In this document: piece by piece, positions 16,918 through 26,343 of the stretch
Position numbering within the stretch: the stretch's first letter is position 1
How the letters are laid out: every line of letters begins with the position of its first letter
From: Gammaproteobacteria bacterium
GTDB taxonomy: Bacteria; Pseudomonadota; Gammaproteobacteria; Acidithiobacillales; Acidithiobacillaceae
Length of the DNA: 51,288 bases
Assembly (NCBI GenBank): GCA_023381645.1
Contig: JAMCRJ010000104.1
Span: 1 to 51,288, forward strand
Direction of reading: 5' to 3'
Position numbers and translations under genes: made by a program
Notes under the pieces: generated by a model
Database searches by the model: none
What the model was told of the DNA's origin: nothing
What the model saw: only the letters and a program-made list of their open reading frames with translations

Positions 16918-16954
16918 AGTTTGGACTGCCACTTTTTCAGAGGTTGTGGAATTT

Positions 16955-18520
16955 ATGGGTGAGATTACCAGAGCGCTCATCAGCGTTTCCGACAAACGGG
17001 GCGTTGTGGAATTTGCCCGGCGGCTGCAGGATTTCGGCGTGAAAATCCTCTCTACCGGCGGTACCGCCAAAGCCCTGATGGCCGATGGCATCGCGGTGCA
17101 GGAAGTGGGGGATTATACCGGCTTCCCGGAACTGCTGGAGGGCCGCCTCAAGACCCTGCACCCCAAAATCCACGGCGGGCTGCTGGCGAAGCGCGACGAC
17201 ATCGGCCATACCTGGCAGATGGCCGAGCACGGCATCCCCGCTATCGATCTCCTCTGCGTCAATCTTTATCCCTTCGCCGAGACCATCGCCAACGCCGATT
17301 GTACACTGGAAGAAGCCATCGAAAACATTGATATCGGCGGCCCGACCATGCTCCGTGCGGCGGCGAAGAACTGGGAGGGCGTCACTGTCCTGGTCGACCC
17401 CGATGACTATGCCGCTGTGCTGCGGGAGATGGAACAGAGTTACGGCGGCGTCGGCGCCAGCACCCGCTTCCGTCTGGCCACCAAGGTCTTCGCCCACACC
17501 ACGCAATATGACGGTGCTATCGCCAACTATCTCTCCAGCCTCTGTCCGGATGGCAGTCGGACCACCTTCCCGCAGACCCTGTCCTTGCAATTTGAGAAAG
17601 CGCAAGAACTGCGCTACGGCGAAAATCCCCATCAGGCCGCCGCCTTCTACCGTGATGGCAGCGGCGGCGGACTGGCGGACGCCCATCAGTTGCAGGGCAA
17701 GGAACTGTCTTACAACAATATCGGGGACGGTGATGCCGCCGTCGCGCTGGTGATGGAATTTGCCGAACCCGCCTGTTGCGTGGTGAAGCACGGCAATCCC
17801 TGCGGCGCAGCCGTGGGGCAGGATTTGCTCGGCGCCTATCAGCGCGCGTGGGCCGGCGATCCGGTATCCGCCTTTGGCGGCATCGTCGCCTGTAACCGGC
17901 CGCTGGATGCCCAGACGGCTGAACTCGTTAGCGGTCAGTTCATCGAGATGGTACTGGCTCCCGCCATTTTGCCCGATGCCCGGCCCATTCTGGCCAAAAG
18001 GAAAAATCTGCGGGTGCTCGCCTTTGAAGACGGTAGCGCCTGGCGGCGGACAGGATGGGATTACAAGCGTGTGCGGGGAGGTCTGTTGGTACAGGACTTT
18101 GATCAGGCCATGGAGGCGGAAGCGGACTGGAAAGTGGTCTCGGAACGCGTACCGACGGCACAGGAAGTCCGTGACCTCGCCTTTGTCTGGCGGGTCGGTA
18201 AACACGTGCGCTCCAACGCCATTGTCTATGGCCGCGAAGGCCAGACCGTGGGCATCGGTGCAGGACAGATGAGCCGGGTGGATGCGGCCAGATGCGGGGT
18301 TGCCAAGGCTCTGGAACTGGGCTTCGATCTGCACGGCGCGGCGCTGGCTTCGGATGCTTTCTTCCCCTTCCGCGATGGGATCGATGCGGCGGCGGCGGCG
18401 GGGGTAAAGGCGATCATCCAGCCCGGCGGCTCCATCCGTGATGAAGAGGTCATCGCCAGCGCCAATGAACACGGCATCGCCATGGTCTTCACCGGCGTGC
18501 GCCATTTCCGGCATGGTTGA
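16955..18520 (+). CDS. purH: Bifunctional AICAR formyltransferase / IMP cyclohydrolase
   Basis: A 521-residue enzyme for the last two steps of IMP synthesis. The N-terminal MGS-like IMP cyclohydrolase domain has '[18 protein letters not shown]' and '[17 protein letters not shown]'-type sequence. The C-terminal AICAR transformylase domain has the catalytic Lys-His pair in [11 protein letters not shown] (K278, H279) and '[13 protein letters not shown]'. ATG 16955 is chosen because the family begins just before this residue; the frame is open further upstream, through the terminator region, but that extension has no family support. It is followed by purD after 13 bp. Control is probably by the leader attenuator. 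Confidence 0.95.
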   Translation: MGEITRALISVSDKRGVVEFARRLQDFGVKILSTGGTAKALMADGIAVQEVGDYTGFPELLEGRLKTLHPKIHGGLLAKRDDIGHTWQMAEHGIPAIDLLCVNLYPFAETIANADCTLEEAIENIDIGGPTMLRAAAKNWEGVTVLVDPDDYAAVLREMEQSYGGVGASTRFRLATKVFAHTTQYDGAIANYLSSLCPDGSRTTFPQTLSLQFEKAQELRYGENPHQAAAFYRDGSGGGLADAHQLQGKELSYNNIGDGDAAVALVMEFAEPACCVVKHGNPCGAAVGQDLLGAYQRAWAGDPVSAFGGIVACNRPLDAQTAELVSGQFIEMVLAPAILPDARPILAKRKNLRVLAFEDGSAWRRTGWDYKRVRGGLLVQDFDQAMEAEADWKVVSERVPTAQEVRDLAFVWRVGKHVRSNAIVYGREGQTVGIGAGQMSRVDAARCGVAKALELGFDLHGAALASDAFFPFRDGIDAAAAAGVKAIIQPGGSIRDEEVIASANEHGIAMVFTGVRHFRHG

Positions 18521-18533
18521 GGAGGGAACGCAG

Positions 18534-19796
18534 ATGGGCGCGAAAGTCATGGTCCTCGGCGGTGGCGGACGCGAACATGCCATTGCCTGGAAGCTGGCCC
18601 AGTCGGCCGAGGTGGCGGAGGTCTACTGTGTGCCCGGCAATCCCGGTACGGCGGTCGAGGCCAAAGTCCACAATCTGGTCCTGAAGCCAACGGATGCCGA
18701 CCAGGTGGTCGCCGCCGCCCGTGCGTTGAACGTCACGCTGGTGGTCATCGGCCCCGAAGCCCCTCTGGTAGCGGGTGTAGGTGATGCGCTGCGCCGGGCC
18801 GGCATTCCCGTCTTTGGTCCCAACGCCGCCGGAGCGATGCTGGAGGGCAGCAAAGCCCACGCCAAAGCCTTCATGGAGCGGCACGGTATCCCTACCGCCC
18901 GTTACGGACGTTTTGGCGATACCGACGCCGCCCTTGGCTACCTGCGTGACCAGCGGTTGCCGGTAGTGGTCAAAGCCGATGGCCTAGCCGCCGGCAAAGG
19001 GGTCGTCGTGGCTATGGAGCACGCCGAAGCGGAGGCCGCTGTGCATCAGTTCCTGAAATGGGGTCCCATCGTCATCGAAGAATTTCTGGAGGGGGAGGAA
19101 GCCAGCTTCATCGCCATCGTAGTGGATGGCCAGGTCTTGCCGCTGGCGGGGTCGCAAGACCACAAGCGTCTGCTGGACGGCGATCAGGGTCCCAATACCG
19201 GCGGCATGGGTGCCTATTCCCCCACCCCCATCCTCGACACCGCCATGAGCGAACGTGTGTTGCGCGAAGTGATGCGCCCCGCAGCGCAAGGATTGATGAC
19301 GGATCGCACGCCCTACTGCGGATTTCTCTATGCCGGTCTGATGATCGGCCCCGCCGGACCCAAGGTGTTGGAATTCAACTGCCGGCTGGGCGATCCCGAG
19401 ACACAGCCGCTGATGATGCGCTTGCGGTCCGACCTCTATACGCTTTTGCTGACCGCGGCCCACGGCGATCTGCTGCCGACGGCTCTCGACTGGGACAGTC
19501 GCGCTGCCCTCTGCGTCGTACTGACGGCTGGCGGTTATCCCGATCATCCACAGACGGGTGACCCCATCCGCGGTCTCGACGAGGCGCAAGGGAATACCGT
19601 CAAAATCTTCCATGCCGGGACTGAGGCGCGCGACGGCACCGTCATTACCGCGGGCGGGCGGGTGCTGGGCGTCACGGCATTGGGAGACAATCTGGCGATC
19701 GCGCAACAACGTGCCTACGCCGCCGTCGCCGATATCCGCTGGCCGGGCTTGCAGTACCGGCACGACATCGGCCACCGCGGCCTGCGGCGTGCCTGA
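18534..19796 (+). CDS. purD: Phosphoribosylamine-glycine ligase
   Basis: A 420-residue ATP-grasp enzyme making glycinamide ribonucleotide, the second step of purine synthesis. It begins with the typical N-terminal '[20 protein letters not shown]', has '[14 protein letters not shown]' and '[11 protein letters not shown]' of the ATP-grasp domain, and '[10 protein letters not shown]' and '[12 protein letters not shown]' near the active site. ATG 18534 is preceded by GAGGAGGG overlapping the purH stop, a strong site. Length is usual. Cotranscribed with purH, and probably with the tsaC-like gene 18 bp downstream. Confidence 0.95.
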   Translation: MGAKVMVLGGGGREHAIAWKLAQSAEVAEVYCVPGNPGTAVEAKVHNLVLKPTDADQVVAAARALNVTLVVIGPEAPLVAGVGDALRRAGIPVFGPNAAGAMLEGSKAHAKAFMERHGIPTARYGRFGDTDAALGYLRDQRLPVVVKADGLAAGKGVVVAMEHAEAEAAVHQFLKWGPIVIEEFLEGEEASFIAIVVDGQVLPLAGSQDHKRLLDGDQGPNTGGMGAYSPTPILDTAMSERVLREVMRPAAQGLMTDRTPYCGFLYAGLMIGPAGPKVLEFNCRLGDPETQPLMMRLRSDLYTLLLTAAHGDLLPTALDWDSRAALCVVLTAGGYPDHPQTGDPIRGLDEAQGNTVKIFHAGTEARDGTVITAGGRVLGVTALGDNLAIAQQRAYAAVADIRWPGLQYRHDIGHRGLRRA

Positions 19797-19814
19797 CGCC
19801 GTCGTTTCCGGCTG

Positions 19815-20375
19815 ATGCTGCCCCGACATCCACGTCGTCAGGACATTCGCCGGGGGGTTGCGCATATACGCCGCGGCGGGATCATCGCCTATCCCACGGA
19901 AGGGGTCTGGGGGCTGGGCTGTGACCCGCGCCGGCGCCGCGCACTGCACCGAATTCTGGCCTTGAAGGGGCGGCCACGGCATAAAGGCGTTCTTCTGGTG
20001 GCAGGCCGTGCAGCCCAAACCGGGTATTACTGGTCTGCGCAAGGTACAGATCAGGCGCTGCTGGCGCGATTCTGGCCCGGCACGACGCTGGTGCTCCCGG
20101 CCACGCCCCAGGTCCCCTTCTGGATACGCGGACGCCATGCGGGCATTGCGGTGCGGATCAGTACCCATCCCGCTATCATCGCGTTGTCGCGAGTCTTTGG
20201 CGGCGCCATGGTGTCCACCAGTGCCAATCCGGCGGGGAAACAACCGGCCCGTGACCTGCGCACCTTATACCGCTATTTTGGCCGCTCCCTGTGGGTACTG
20301 CCGGCACGGTTGGGGGGGCAACGCCATCCCAGCCGTATTGTCGATGCCCGCAACGGGCGTGTCTTACGGGAGTAA
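19815..20375 (+). CDS. tsaC: Threonylcarbamoyl-AMP synthase, short (TsaC) type
   Basis: A 186-residue YrdC/Sua5-domain protein that makes threonylcarbamoyl-AMP for the t6A37 modification of ANN-decoding tRNAs. Visible family marks are '[17 protein letters not shown]', '[16 protein letters not shown]', '[11 protein letters not shown]', '[10 protein letters not shown]' and '[14 protein letters not shown]'. The length corresponds to TsaC rather than the longer Sua5. It sits between purD and hemF in a run of housekeeping genes, 4 bp upstream of hemF, so it is probably part of the same transcript. The N-terminus is arginine-rich, consistent with RNA or nucleotide binding. Confidence 0.87.
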   Translation: MLPRHPRRQDIRRGVAHIRRGGIIAYPTEGVWGLGCDPRRRRALHRILALKGRPRHKGVLLVAGRAAQTGYYWSAQGTDQALLARFWPGTTLVLPATPQVPFWIRGRHAGIAVRISTHPAIIALSRVFGGAMVSTSANPAGKQPARDLRTLYRYFGRSLWVLPARLGGQRHPSRIVDARNGRVLRE

Positions 20376-20379
20376 AATC

Positions 20380-21270
20380 ATGCAACAACCATCCCTGGAT
20401 GAAATGGAAAATTTTCTCCGCGGCTTGCAGGATCGCATCTGCGACGCCCTGGAAGCAGCAGACGGCGCAGCGAAATTCCGCGAAGATCTTTGGGAACGGC
20501 CCGGCGGTGGCGGCGGCCGCACCCGGGTTATTGCCGACGGCGCTTTGCTGGAAAAAGGCGGGGTCAACTTCTCCAAAGTCCATGGCGACCAGCTTCCCCC
20601 TTCAGCTACCGCCCATCGCCCTGAACTGGCCGGACAGACCTTCACCGCCCTTGGCATCTCTCTGGTGCTGCATTCCCGCAACCCCTACGTCCCCATCGTT
20701 CACATGAACTACCGATTTTTCTCGGCGGGGCCAGTGTGGTGGTTCGGCGGCGGCGCCGACCTGACGCCCATCTACGGCTTTGAGGAAGACGCCCGGCATT
20801 TCCATGGCATCCTCAAAACCGCCTGCGATCGCCACGACCCGGGCTTTTATCCGCGCTTCAAAGTCTGGTGCGACGACTACTTCACCATCAGGCACCGCCA
20901 GGAAATGCGCGGTATCGGTGGTATCTTTTTCGACGATCTCCATGGTGATGCCAGTCTCCTGCAGGCCTTCTGGGAGGATATGGCCAACAGCTTCCTCGAC
21001 AGCTACCTGCCCATTGTCGCCCGGCGCCGAGACCTGCCCTACGGTGAACGCGAGCGTCAATTTCAACTCCTGCGCCGGGGGCGCTATGTGGAATTCAACC
21101 TCGTCTATGACCGCGGCACCCTCTTCGGCCTGCAGTCCGGCGGGCGCACCGAAAGTATCCTCATGTCCCTGCCGCCCCTGGCGGCCTGGGCCTACGACTG
21201 GCATGGCGAAGCCGGTAGCCCCGAAGCCCGCCTCAAGGAGGACTTCCTCACACCCAAGGATTGGGCATGA
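20380..21270 (+). CDS. hemF: Oxygen-dependent coproporphyrinogen III oxidase
   Basis: A 296-residue enzyme that decarboxylates coproporphyrinogen III to protoporphyrinogen IX using O2. Family marks are '[18 protein letters not shown]', 'HMNYRFF', '[23 protein letters not shown]', '[13 protein letters not shown]' and '[32 protein letters not shown]', all in order. The ATG at 20380 is 4 bp after the tsaC stop. Its presence indicates aerobic haem synthesis. The stop codon overlaps the pyrD start (ATGA), implying translational coupling. Confidence 0.96.
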   Translation: MQQPSLDEMENFLRGLQDRICDALEAADGAAKFREDLWERPGGGGGRTRVIADGALLEKGGVNFSKVHGDQLPPSATAHRPELAGQTFTALGISLVLHSRNPYVPIVHMNYRFFSAGPVWWFGGGADLTPIYGFEEDARHFHGILKTACDRHDPGFYPRFKVWCDDYFTIRHRQEMRGIGGIFFDDLHGDASLLQAFWEDMANSFLDSYLPIVARRRDLPYGERERQFQLLRRGRYVEFNLVYDRGTLFGLQSGGRTESILMSLPPLAAWAYDWHGEAGSPEARLKEDFLTPKDWA

Positions 21271-22358
21271 GCTACCGCCTGCTGCGCCCCCTGCTTTTTA
21301 CGCTGGACCCGGAGCGCGCCCACACCCTGAGCATTGCGGCGCTGGAGGCACTGGGACACATGCCACACGCCCTCGCCCGTGTGGCCCGGCGCTACACCAT
21401 CCACGACCCGCGTCTGGCCCAGGATTTTTGGGGCCTGCATTTTGCCAATCCCGTCGGTCTTGCCGCCGGTTATGACAAGGATGCCCGCGCCACCGTCGCC
21501 CTCCCCGCTCTCGGCTTTGGCTTCATCGAAATCGGCACAGTGACCCCGCGCCCGCAGCCCGGCAACCCACGCCCCCGAGTCTTTCGCTATCCAGTACAGC
21601 AGGCAGTCATCAACCGCATGGGTTTCCCCGGTGAAGGGGCTGCGGCTGTTGCCCGAAGATTGGCGGCATTACCTGGTCATCCGGTGCCTATCGGCATCAA
21701 TCTCGGCAAAAACAAGGACACCCCACTGGAGCAGGCGCAGGACGACTATATAGCCGCGCTGGAACTGCTTTTTCCCTACGGCGATTATCTCTGTGTGAAC
21801 GTGAGCTCGCCCAACACCCCGGGTTTGCGCTTGCTGCAGGGTGAAGAAGCCTTACGGGGACTGCTGAGTGCCGTCGCCGCAGCCAACCAGCGTCTGGCCC
21901 TACAGCATCAGCGCTCGCCCCTGCCTCTGCTCCTCAAGATCGCACCGGATCTGGATAATGATGACCTCGACACTATCGGAGGTCTGGCCTTAGGCACGGC
22001 ACCTCTGGTGGATGGTTTTATCGCCACCAATACCACTATAGAACGCCCGGCCTCCCAGCCCAGACTCTCCGAAAGCGGGGGCCTGAGCGGTGCACCATTG
22101 CTGGAGCAATCCAATGCCGTCATCGCGCAACTCTATCGTGCGACCCAGGGACAGGTACCCATCATTGGCGTCGGTGGCATCCTCAGTGCGGCAGACGCCT
22201 ATGCCAAGGTCCGGGCGGGAGCCAGTCTATTGCAGGTCTATAGCGGGCTGATTTTTCGGGGACCGGAACTGGTGCGGGAGATTCTGGAAGCACTGCCGGA
22301 GCTGTGGTTAAAGGATGGTTATCCCGATCTTGCGCACGCGCGGGGTAGTGCCGCCTGA
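21267..22358 (+). CDS. pyrD: Dihydroorotate dehydrogenase (quinone), class 2
   Basis: A 363-residue FMN enzyme of pyrimidine synthesis. '[21 protein letters not shown]' is the N-terminal membrane-associating helix of class 2 enzymes that donate electrons to ubiquinone. FMN and orotate segments follow: '[12 protein letters not shown]', '[13 protein letters not shown]', '[11 protein letters not shown]', '[13 protein letters not shown]' (Ser as the catalytic base of class 2), '[10 protein letters not shown]' and '[35 protein letters not shown]'. ATG 21267 overlaps the hemF stop. Confidence 0.96.
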   Translation: MSYRLLRPLLFTLDPERAHTLSIAALEALGHMPHALARVARRYTIHDPRLAQDFWGLHFANPVGLAAGYDKDARATVALPALGFGFIEIGTVTPRPQPGNPRPRVFRYPVQQAVINRMGFPGEGAAAVARRLAALPGHPVPIGINLGKNKDTPLEQAQDDYIAALELLFPYGDYLCVNVSSPNTPGLRLLQGEEALRGLLSAVAAANQRLALQHQRSPLPLLLKIAPDLDNDDLDTIGGLALGTAPLVDGFIATNTTIERPASQPRLSESGGLSGAPLLEQSNAVIAQLYRATQGQVPIIGVGGILSAADAYAKVRAGASLLQVYSGLIFRGPELVREILEALPELWLKDGYPDLAHARGSAA

Positions 22359-22507
22359 TATCCTCTCCGCCACAGCATCCGAACGGTTCTTATGGAGATT
22401 TTCTGCTTGTTGGAAATTCTTGAACATGTTAAATAGTAAAAAATAAGTTTCACGGGTCGTCAATGAACAACACCGGTTATTCGCATTATCAAAGAGTATT
22501 TTCCACG

Positions 22508-22654
22508 ATGCACAAAATCCATATCATCGGCTTCATACTGCGCATTGCAGGCCTCATGGTTATTTTCGGATCACTGGCGGGCTGCGCTGCCGTCTCTGAT
22601 ACCGCATCGGCGACCGGGGATATGGTCAGTGCCGGGGCATCCCTGATCCCCTGA
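22508..22654 (+). CDS. Small entericidin-like lipoprotein
   Basis: A 48-residue peptide with a hydrophobic signal (HIIGFILRIAGLMVIFGSLAGC) ending in lipobox LAGC. The mature part, CAAVSDTASATGDMVSAGA, resembles the EcnA/EcnB entericidin family of small cell-envelope lipoproteins. A start at 22463 would add 15 residues before the signal and is less likely. A hairpin at 22671-22696 follows and may end its transcript. Function in this organism is unknown; entericidins affect membrane stability in stationary phase. Confidence 0.6.
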   Translation: MHKIHIIGFILRIAGLMVIFGSLAGCAAVSDTASATGDMVSAGASLIP

Positions 22655-22670
22655 GCAACTCATAGCAAAA

Positions 22671-22696
22671 ATCCGGTGACCGTAAGGCCACCGGAT
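22671..22696 (+). terminator. Hairpin after the small lipoprotein gene
   Basis: ATCCGGTG (22671-22678) pairs with CACCGGAT (22689-22696) around a 10-nt loop. There is only a short T-run (CTTTT) some bases downstream, so it is a weak terminator or an mRNA-stabilising structure. Confidence 0.5.
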
Positions 22697-22744
22697 AGAG
22701 GACTTTTGGAAACCAGCCGCTAACCTGCGGATACCAATCGGACT

Positions 22745-22912
22745 CTAGAACTTGGCCGCCACGCTGGCACCGACAAAGGCCGGTGCACTCGCCTGCGCTG
22801 TAATAAAGTTTCCGCCATATTTTGCACTCCGCAACTGTTCATATTCATAGGGAATATAGTTGGCTTTGAAAACGTTATCCACATACAAGTCACCTGACAA
22901 TGTCCTCATCAT
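22745..22912 (-). pseudogene. C-terminal remnant of a TonB-dependent receptor
   Basis: The leftward frame ending in TAG (22745-22747) reads DLYVDNVFKANYIPYEYEQ, then LRSAKYGGNFITAQASAPAFVGASVAAKF. 'v.N.fn..Y..' followed by a last strand ending in Phe is the standard finish of a TonB-dependent outer-membrane receptor. Only about 55 residues remain. It lies just outside the TonB/ExbBD module, so a receptor gene may once have completed that operon. It is not a close copy of the intact receptor at 46490-48829. Confidence 0.6.
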
Positions 22913-22953
22913 ATGACATTATTAAGAAGTTTTAATAACAAAATTCTGACAAA

Positions 22954-22977
22954 TGACGCTTTTATTTGGAAGCGTCA
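22954..22977. repeat. Perfect 8-bp inverted repeat just before the acetyltransferase
   Basis: TGACGCTT, eight bases, AAGCGTCA, ending 3 bp before ATG 22981. In RNA it would form a hairpin that could mask the start at 22981; in DNA it could be an operator. Confidence 0.45.
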
Positions 22978-22980
22978 CAG

Positions 22981-23562
22981 ATGACAACAGAATCACAAGG
23001 CAAGGAAATCAAGATGGTACATCCAAAGTCGTTGTATTCTTGCCGCATGGCGCAAAAGACAGAAATGACTGCCCTTTGCGCGCTCATCAATGGTGTGTAT
23101 CGAGGCGAAGCTGCCAAAGGTGGATGGACTACGGAAGCGGATTTGCTGGGCGGCCAGCGTTGTGACGTGGCGATGCTGGAAAAACTCTCCGACAAACCGG
23201 ACAGTGGTTTCCTGGTGGCCACGAAAAAAGACGAGATAATCGCCTGCTGTCATGTACAACTTGCCACAGCGACGGTCGCCGAGTGCGGAATGCTTTCCGT
23301 GACACCGGCCTGGCAGAATCAGGGCATCGCCAAAGCGCTGCTCCGTACGGCGGAGCAATATTCCCGGGAAACCTGGCAGGCGACGCGCATGCGCCTGTGG
23401 ATCATCAAACAACGCCCGGAACTCGCGGAATATTATCAGCGGCGCGGTTATCGGCTTACCGGCGCCACCCTGCCCTTCCCGGACGACGTTCGCTACGGCA
23501 TCCCCAGAGTCAACGGGTTGTACCTCCTCGCCCTGGAGAAGGTTATCGCGCCGGCCGGGTAA
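22981..23562 (+). CDS. GNAT-family N-acetyltransferase
   Basis: A 193-residue protein with a single GNAT fold. Motif A, the acetyl-CoA site, reads LSVTPAWQNQGIAKALLRTAE (Q/R-x-x-G-x-A type), followed by the motif B region 'RLWIIKQRPELAEYYQRRGYRLTG'. The acceptor cannot be predicted. The start could also be ATG 23014, which has AAGGAAAT upstream; the region before 22981 holds a hairpin. It is convergent with the phosphoesterase gene next door (5 bp between stops), so it is not part of the phosphorus operons. Confidence 0.78.
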   Translation: MTTESQGKEIKMVHPKSLYSCRMAQKTEMTALCALINGVYRGEAAKGGWTTEADLLGGQRCDVAMLEKLSDKPDSGFLVATKKDEIIACCHVQLATATVAECGMLSVTPAWQNQGIAKALLRTAEQYSRETWQATRMRLWIIKQRPELAEYYQRRGYRLTGATLPFPDDVRYGIPRVNGLYLLALEKVIAPAG

Positions 23563-23566
23563 GCAA

Positions 23567-25138
23567 TCAGATGCGGAAACCTTGGGGCCGCTGATCCCAG
23601 TCGAAAGCCCCCATCAGGTCATACGCGTCGGCGTCGCGTTGGTTGAGGGATTGCAGACCAAAACGGGTTTCGATGAATTTGAGGATGCTCGCCGTGCTGG
23701 CGAGGTGGTGATCCACCAACCCTTGCCGCGCCCAGGGGCTGATGAGCAGGGCCGGGATACGGGTGCCAAACCCATAGTCATCCACCACTTTAGGCGGCAG
23801 CGAATCCCAGAAGCCACCACCTTCGTCATAGGTAATGAAGATAGCGGTTTTGTCCCAGGCCGGACCATCCGCAGCGGCGCGCACCAGTTGCTCCACCCAT
23901 TCCATACCATAGGCGGGTGCGCAGTCAGCCGGGTGTTCGTCATGGGCGGCGCTGGCCCTGACGAAGGAAACACCAGGCAGTTTGCCGGCACGGGCGTCGG
24001 CAAGAAAGTCTTCGCTATCGCGCATACGACCGTTCTTCACATATTCTGGCCAGCGCGGGTAGTACTGGAAGGGATTATGGTGGGCCACGTACAACTGACC
24101 CGTGTCGATCACCGCCGAGCCGTCACCGGGACCAAAGGCGGCCTTAAGCGCCCAGGGCTTCACCCGGTTCCAGTTTTCGTTATACCAGGCCCAGGACACC
24201 TTGGCGCCATCCAGGCGGTCACCGATGTTGTCGTAGGTCTGCGCTTCCGGCGGCGGCGATATCTTCAGAGCTTTCACCGCATCCGCGTTGGTCGGTCCCT
24301 GCACCGGCGGCAGGTCGTTGATCAACACTTTTTTGTGGTCATAGGGCAGATCAAAGAAGCGGTGTTCCAGGCCCGCCTCCTTCGGATCGAAGGGCGCACA
24401 GACCTCGCTGGGTGCATGGGGATGAATGCAGGAACGGGCAGCCGCCAGATAAAGCGCATTACCCGTGCTGCCACCGCTCATGGCCTGAAAGAAATGATCA
24501 AAGAGCGTGTACTGGTGCGCTACCTGATGATAGAAGGGTAGATCTTCGCCCGTATAATACCCCAGCACTGGGCCGCTGGGGCGGGCCAGATCGAAGGCAA
24601 TCTGCTCTGGGCTCATTTTCCTGAATTCATCCCGCGACAAAACGGTTTTGCTGCCGCCCGCCAGGGCCACGAAGCGATCCATTTTGCCGTTGTGCACTTC
24701 AGCCATCATACGGAAAAAGCGATGCGCGGGATCCCAGTGCACGTTACCCCTGACTGGAATGTAGGGCGCCATGTGAAAAGGCTGGTTCGGCAATTGCACG
24801 TCCTGGAAACCGGGAATTTCCGTAGGTAACGGCAGATTATCATAAGCGATGCCCGCGGGGTTTTTCTGTAAACCGAAGAAACGCGGATCCAACTGCCCGC
24901 GCCTATCCAGCAGGTTGACGACCTGCTGCCCGTTTTTTGGCTGGAACGTACCGAAGTAATGATCAAAGCTGCGATTTTCCTGAAAGATCACCACCACATG
25001 CTCGATCTTCTGACGCAGGAGATTCTCTCCACTGACGCCTGCCGCACGTGCCACCCCCATCAGATGCGGAGCGGCAACAACTGCACCACTCCCCAGCCCC
25101 AGCCGCTTCAAAAACTGCCGGCGATTCTGTCGCTCCAT
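23567..25138 (-). CDS. Tat-exported phospholipase C / acid phosphatase-like phosphoesterase
   Basis: A 523-residue protein of the bacterial PLC/AcpA phosphoesterase family. A twin-arginine signal (NRRQFLK at residues 5-11, then a hydrophobic stretch) sends it folded to the periplasm or beyond. Catalytic segments are 'IFQENRSFDHYFGTF' (metal-binding E/N/D), 'MSGGSTGNALYL' (probable nucleophile), 'ITYDEGGGFWD' and 'VDHHLASTASILKFIE'. Family members release phosphate or phosphoryl headgroups from phosphomonoesters or phospholipids. Start 25138 is preceded by AGGAG. It is the last gene after tonB, 58 bp away, with a 9-bp hairpin in the gap. Its operon is driven by a Pho-box-like promoter, so it is probably a phosphate-scavenging enzyme. 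Confidence 0.85.
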   Translation of the reverse strand: MERQNRRQFLKRLGLGSGAVVAAPHLMGVARAAGVSGENLLRQKIEHVVVIFQENRSFDHYFGTFQPKNGQQVVNLLDRRGQLDPRFFGLQKNPAGIAYDNLPLPTEIPGFQDVQLPNQPFHMAPYIPVRGNVHWDPAHRFFRMMAEVHNGKMDRFVALAGGSKTVLSRDEFRKMSPEQIAFDLARPSGPVLGYYTGEDLPFYHQVAHQYTLFDHFFQAMSGGSTGNALYLAAARSCIHPHAPSEVCAPFDPKEAGLEHRFFDLPYDHKKVLINDLPPVQGPTNADAVKALKISPPPEAQTYDNIGDRLDGAKVSWAWYNENWNRVKPWALKAAFGPGDGSAVIDTGQLYVAHHNPFQYYPRWPEYVKNGRMRDSEDFLADARAGKLPGVSFVRASAAHDEHPADCAPAYGMEWVEQLVRAAADGPAWDKTAIFITYDEGGGFWDSLPPKVVDDYGFGTRIPALLISPWARQGLVDHHLASTASILKFIETRFGLQSLNQRDADAYDLMGAFDWDQRPQGFRI

Positions 25139-25170
25139 GAAAAAAACTCCTGATTCCATTAAGATGATAC

Positions 25171-25197
25171 ATATCTGCCCGTATAGCCGGCAGATAT
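25171..25197. repeat. Hairpin between tonB and the phosphoesterase gene
   Basis: ATATCTGCC and GGCAGATAT form a perfect 9-bp stem around a 9-nt loop, overlapping the tonB stop. There is no T-run on either side in the direction of transcription, so it is more likely an mRNA-processing or stabilising element that sets different amounts of the two proteins than a terminator. Confidence 0.5.
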
Positions 25198-25919
25198 CAG
25201 GAAGCGCGGCCTGACAAATGCACCTCTACCGTAAAATTGGTGGCGTGCTTCGGCATATCCTTGGAAAATGGCGGATACTCTCCCTCTTCCACGGACTTCA
25301 ACGCGGCCCTATCGATGGGTCCCGTCCCGCTGGACCGGGAAATTTTCGCCCATTGTAATCGGCCCGAAGGCGCAAGCCGGAATGTAACGACCGCGATGCC
25401 GCTTAAATGCATCAGGCGGACCGCTTCGGGCACATGGGCATCCGCCTGGACCCGCGCCCGCACCATGGCTGCGTATTCGGCCAGCGCCGCCTGGCGTGCG
25501 GCCATGCTGGGCGCAGGCTGTGGCGGTGGCGGCAGGACCACTGGCGGACTAGGCGGTGCCACCGGCGCGAGAGGCAACGGGGTTTTGGCTATCAGCGGCT
25601 TGGGTACGGGCACGTGATGCACCACCGGTTTCGGCAATGGAATGGGGCGCGGCAGCGGTTTGGGATGCACCATCGGCTTTGGCGGCGGCGGTACCGGCTT
25701 CGGCTTCGGCTTGGGCTTGGGCGGAACCGGCTGTACCATGTGGATTGCAATGATTTTCTTTACGACGGGCCTGGGTGGCGGCGTATTGCTTCCCGCCCAG
25801 ATCAATCCACCCACCAGCAACACCTCCAATACCGCACCGACCAACAATGCCCGGCCAAAATGCTCTTGATCCGTATTTAGCGGCGGCGTCCAGGTTGGAT
25901 TACCAACGGTTGTATTCAC
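25197..25919 (-). CDS. tonB: TonB energy transducer
   Basis: A 240-residue protein. A short cytoplasmic segment is followed by a membrane helix (about 24-42, ALLVGAVLEVLLVGGLIWAG), a proline-rich spacer with KPKPKPKP and PPPPKP runs (65-135), and a C-terminal periplasmic domain ('YAAMVRARVQADAHVPEAVR...GIAVVTFRLAPSGRLQ'). That is the TonB layout. The start is GTG at 25919 with AAGGAAGGTAATCG in front. It follows exbD by 22 bp and transmits proton-motive energy from ExbB/ExbD to an outer-membrane receptor. A second tonB at 32234-32959 is homologous throughout. Confidence 0.9.
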   Translation of the reverse strand: MNTTVGNPTWTPPLNTDQEHFGRALLVGAVLEVLLVGGLIWAGSNTPPPRPVVKKIIAIHMVQPVPPKPKPKPKPVPPPPKPMVHPKPLPRPIPLPKPVVHHVPVPKPLIAKTPLPLAPVAPPSPPVVLPPPPQPAPSMAARQAALAEYAAMVRARVQADAHVPEAVRLMHLSGIAVVTFRLAPSGRLQWAKISRSSGTGPIDRAALKSVEEGEYPPFSKDMPKHATNFTVEVHLSGRAS

Positions 25920-25941
25920 CGATTACCTTCCTTGTTTTTTC

Positions 25942-26343
25942 CTAACCACTCGCTTTCGCGGCAATCCCGATATCACTCACTCCTGCCTTCTGGCAGCGAT
26001 CCATCACATGGACGAAATCCTGAAAAGGCACGCCCTTGTCGGCAGCGATGGTGATCTGGGTCTTGGCGGGGTTACCATCACCGGCGAGCATTTTTTGCAG
26101 GTCGTCCAGATCATAGTGATGACCCTTCACGTCCACCGATCCATCCTTGTCGATATTGATGGTGTAGTGCGGGCGCGGAAGCTGCTGCGCCTGGCTGGAC
26201 CTGGGCAACTGCAGGCTCAGCCCTTTGTCGGGGATCATTTGCAGCGTGATCATGATAAAAAACACCAGCAGGAAGAGCATGATGTCGATCATGGGGATGA
26301 TCTCCACCCGGCCCTTCTTCTGCTCGAAGTAACGGCGCGCCAT
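25942..26343 (-). CDS. exbD: ExbD biopolymer transport protein
   Basis: A 133-residue protein with one membrane helix. 'VEIIPMIDIMLFLLVFFIMI' carries the conserved proton-conducting Asp in the helix, followed by the periplasmic domain with 'ITIAADKGVPFQDFVHVMDRCQKAGVSDIGIAAK', the usual C-terminal end. The start codon overlaps the exbB stop, so the two are translationally coupled. It forms the motor with ExbB that drives TonB. Confidence 0.92.
   Translation of the reverse strand: MARRYFEQKKGRVEIIPMIDIMLFLLVFFIMITLQMIPDKGLSLQLPRSSQAQQLPRPHYTINIDKDGSVDVKGHHYDLDDLQKMLAGDGNPAKTQITIAADKGVPFQDFVHVMDRCQKAGVSDIGIAAKASG

Noticed and set aside
16823..16954. ZTP (pfl), purine or T-box riboswitch in the purH leader
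   Set aside because: ZTP riboswitches often precede purH, but their conserved core segments are not visible. The leader is also short, so I call only an unnamed attenuator.
16883..16954. Extended PurH starting at the TTG at 16883
   Set aside because: The AGGAGG before it is only 1 bp away, the extension lies in the terminator, and PurH homologues start at the ATG at 16955.
16937..18583. Long minus-strand open frame (over 500 codons) opposite purH
   Set aside because: It mirrors purH in a G+C-rich gene, has no recognisable domain and no ribosome-binding site. It is a codon-bias shadow.
18984..20243. Minus-strand frame of about 420 codons opposite purD and tsaC
   Set aside because: It crosses two convincing plus-strand genes and their junction, as only a shadow would.
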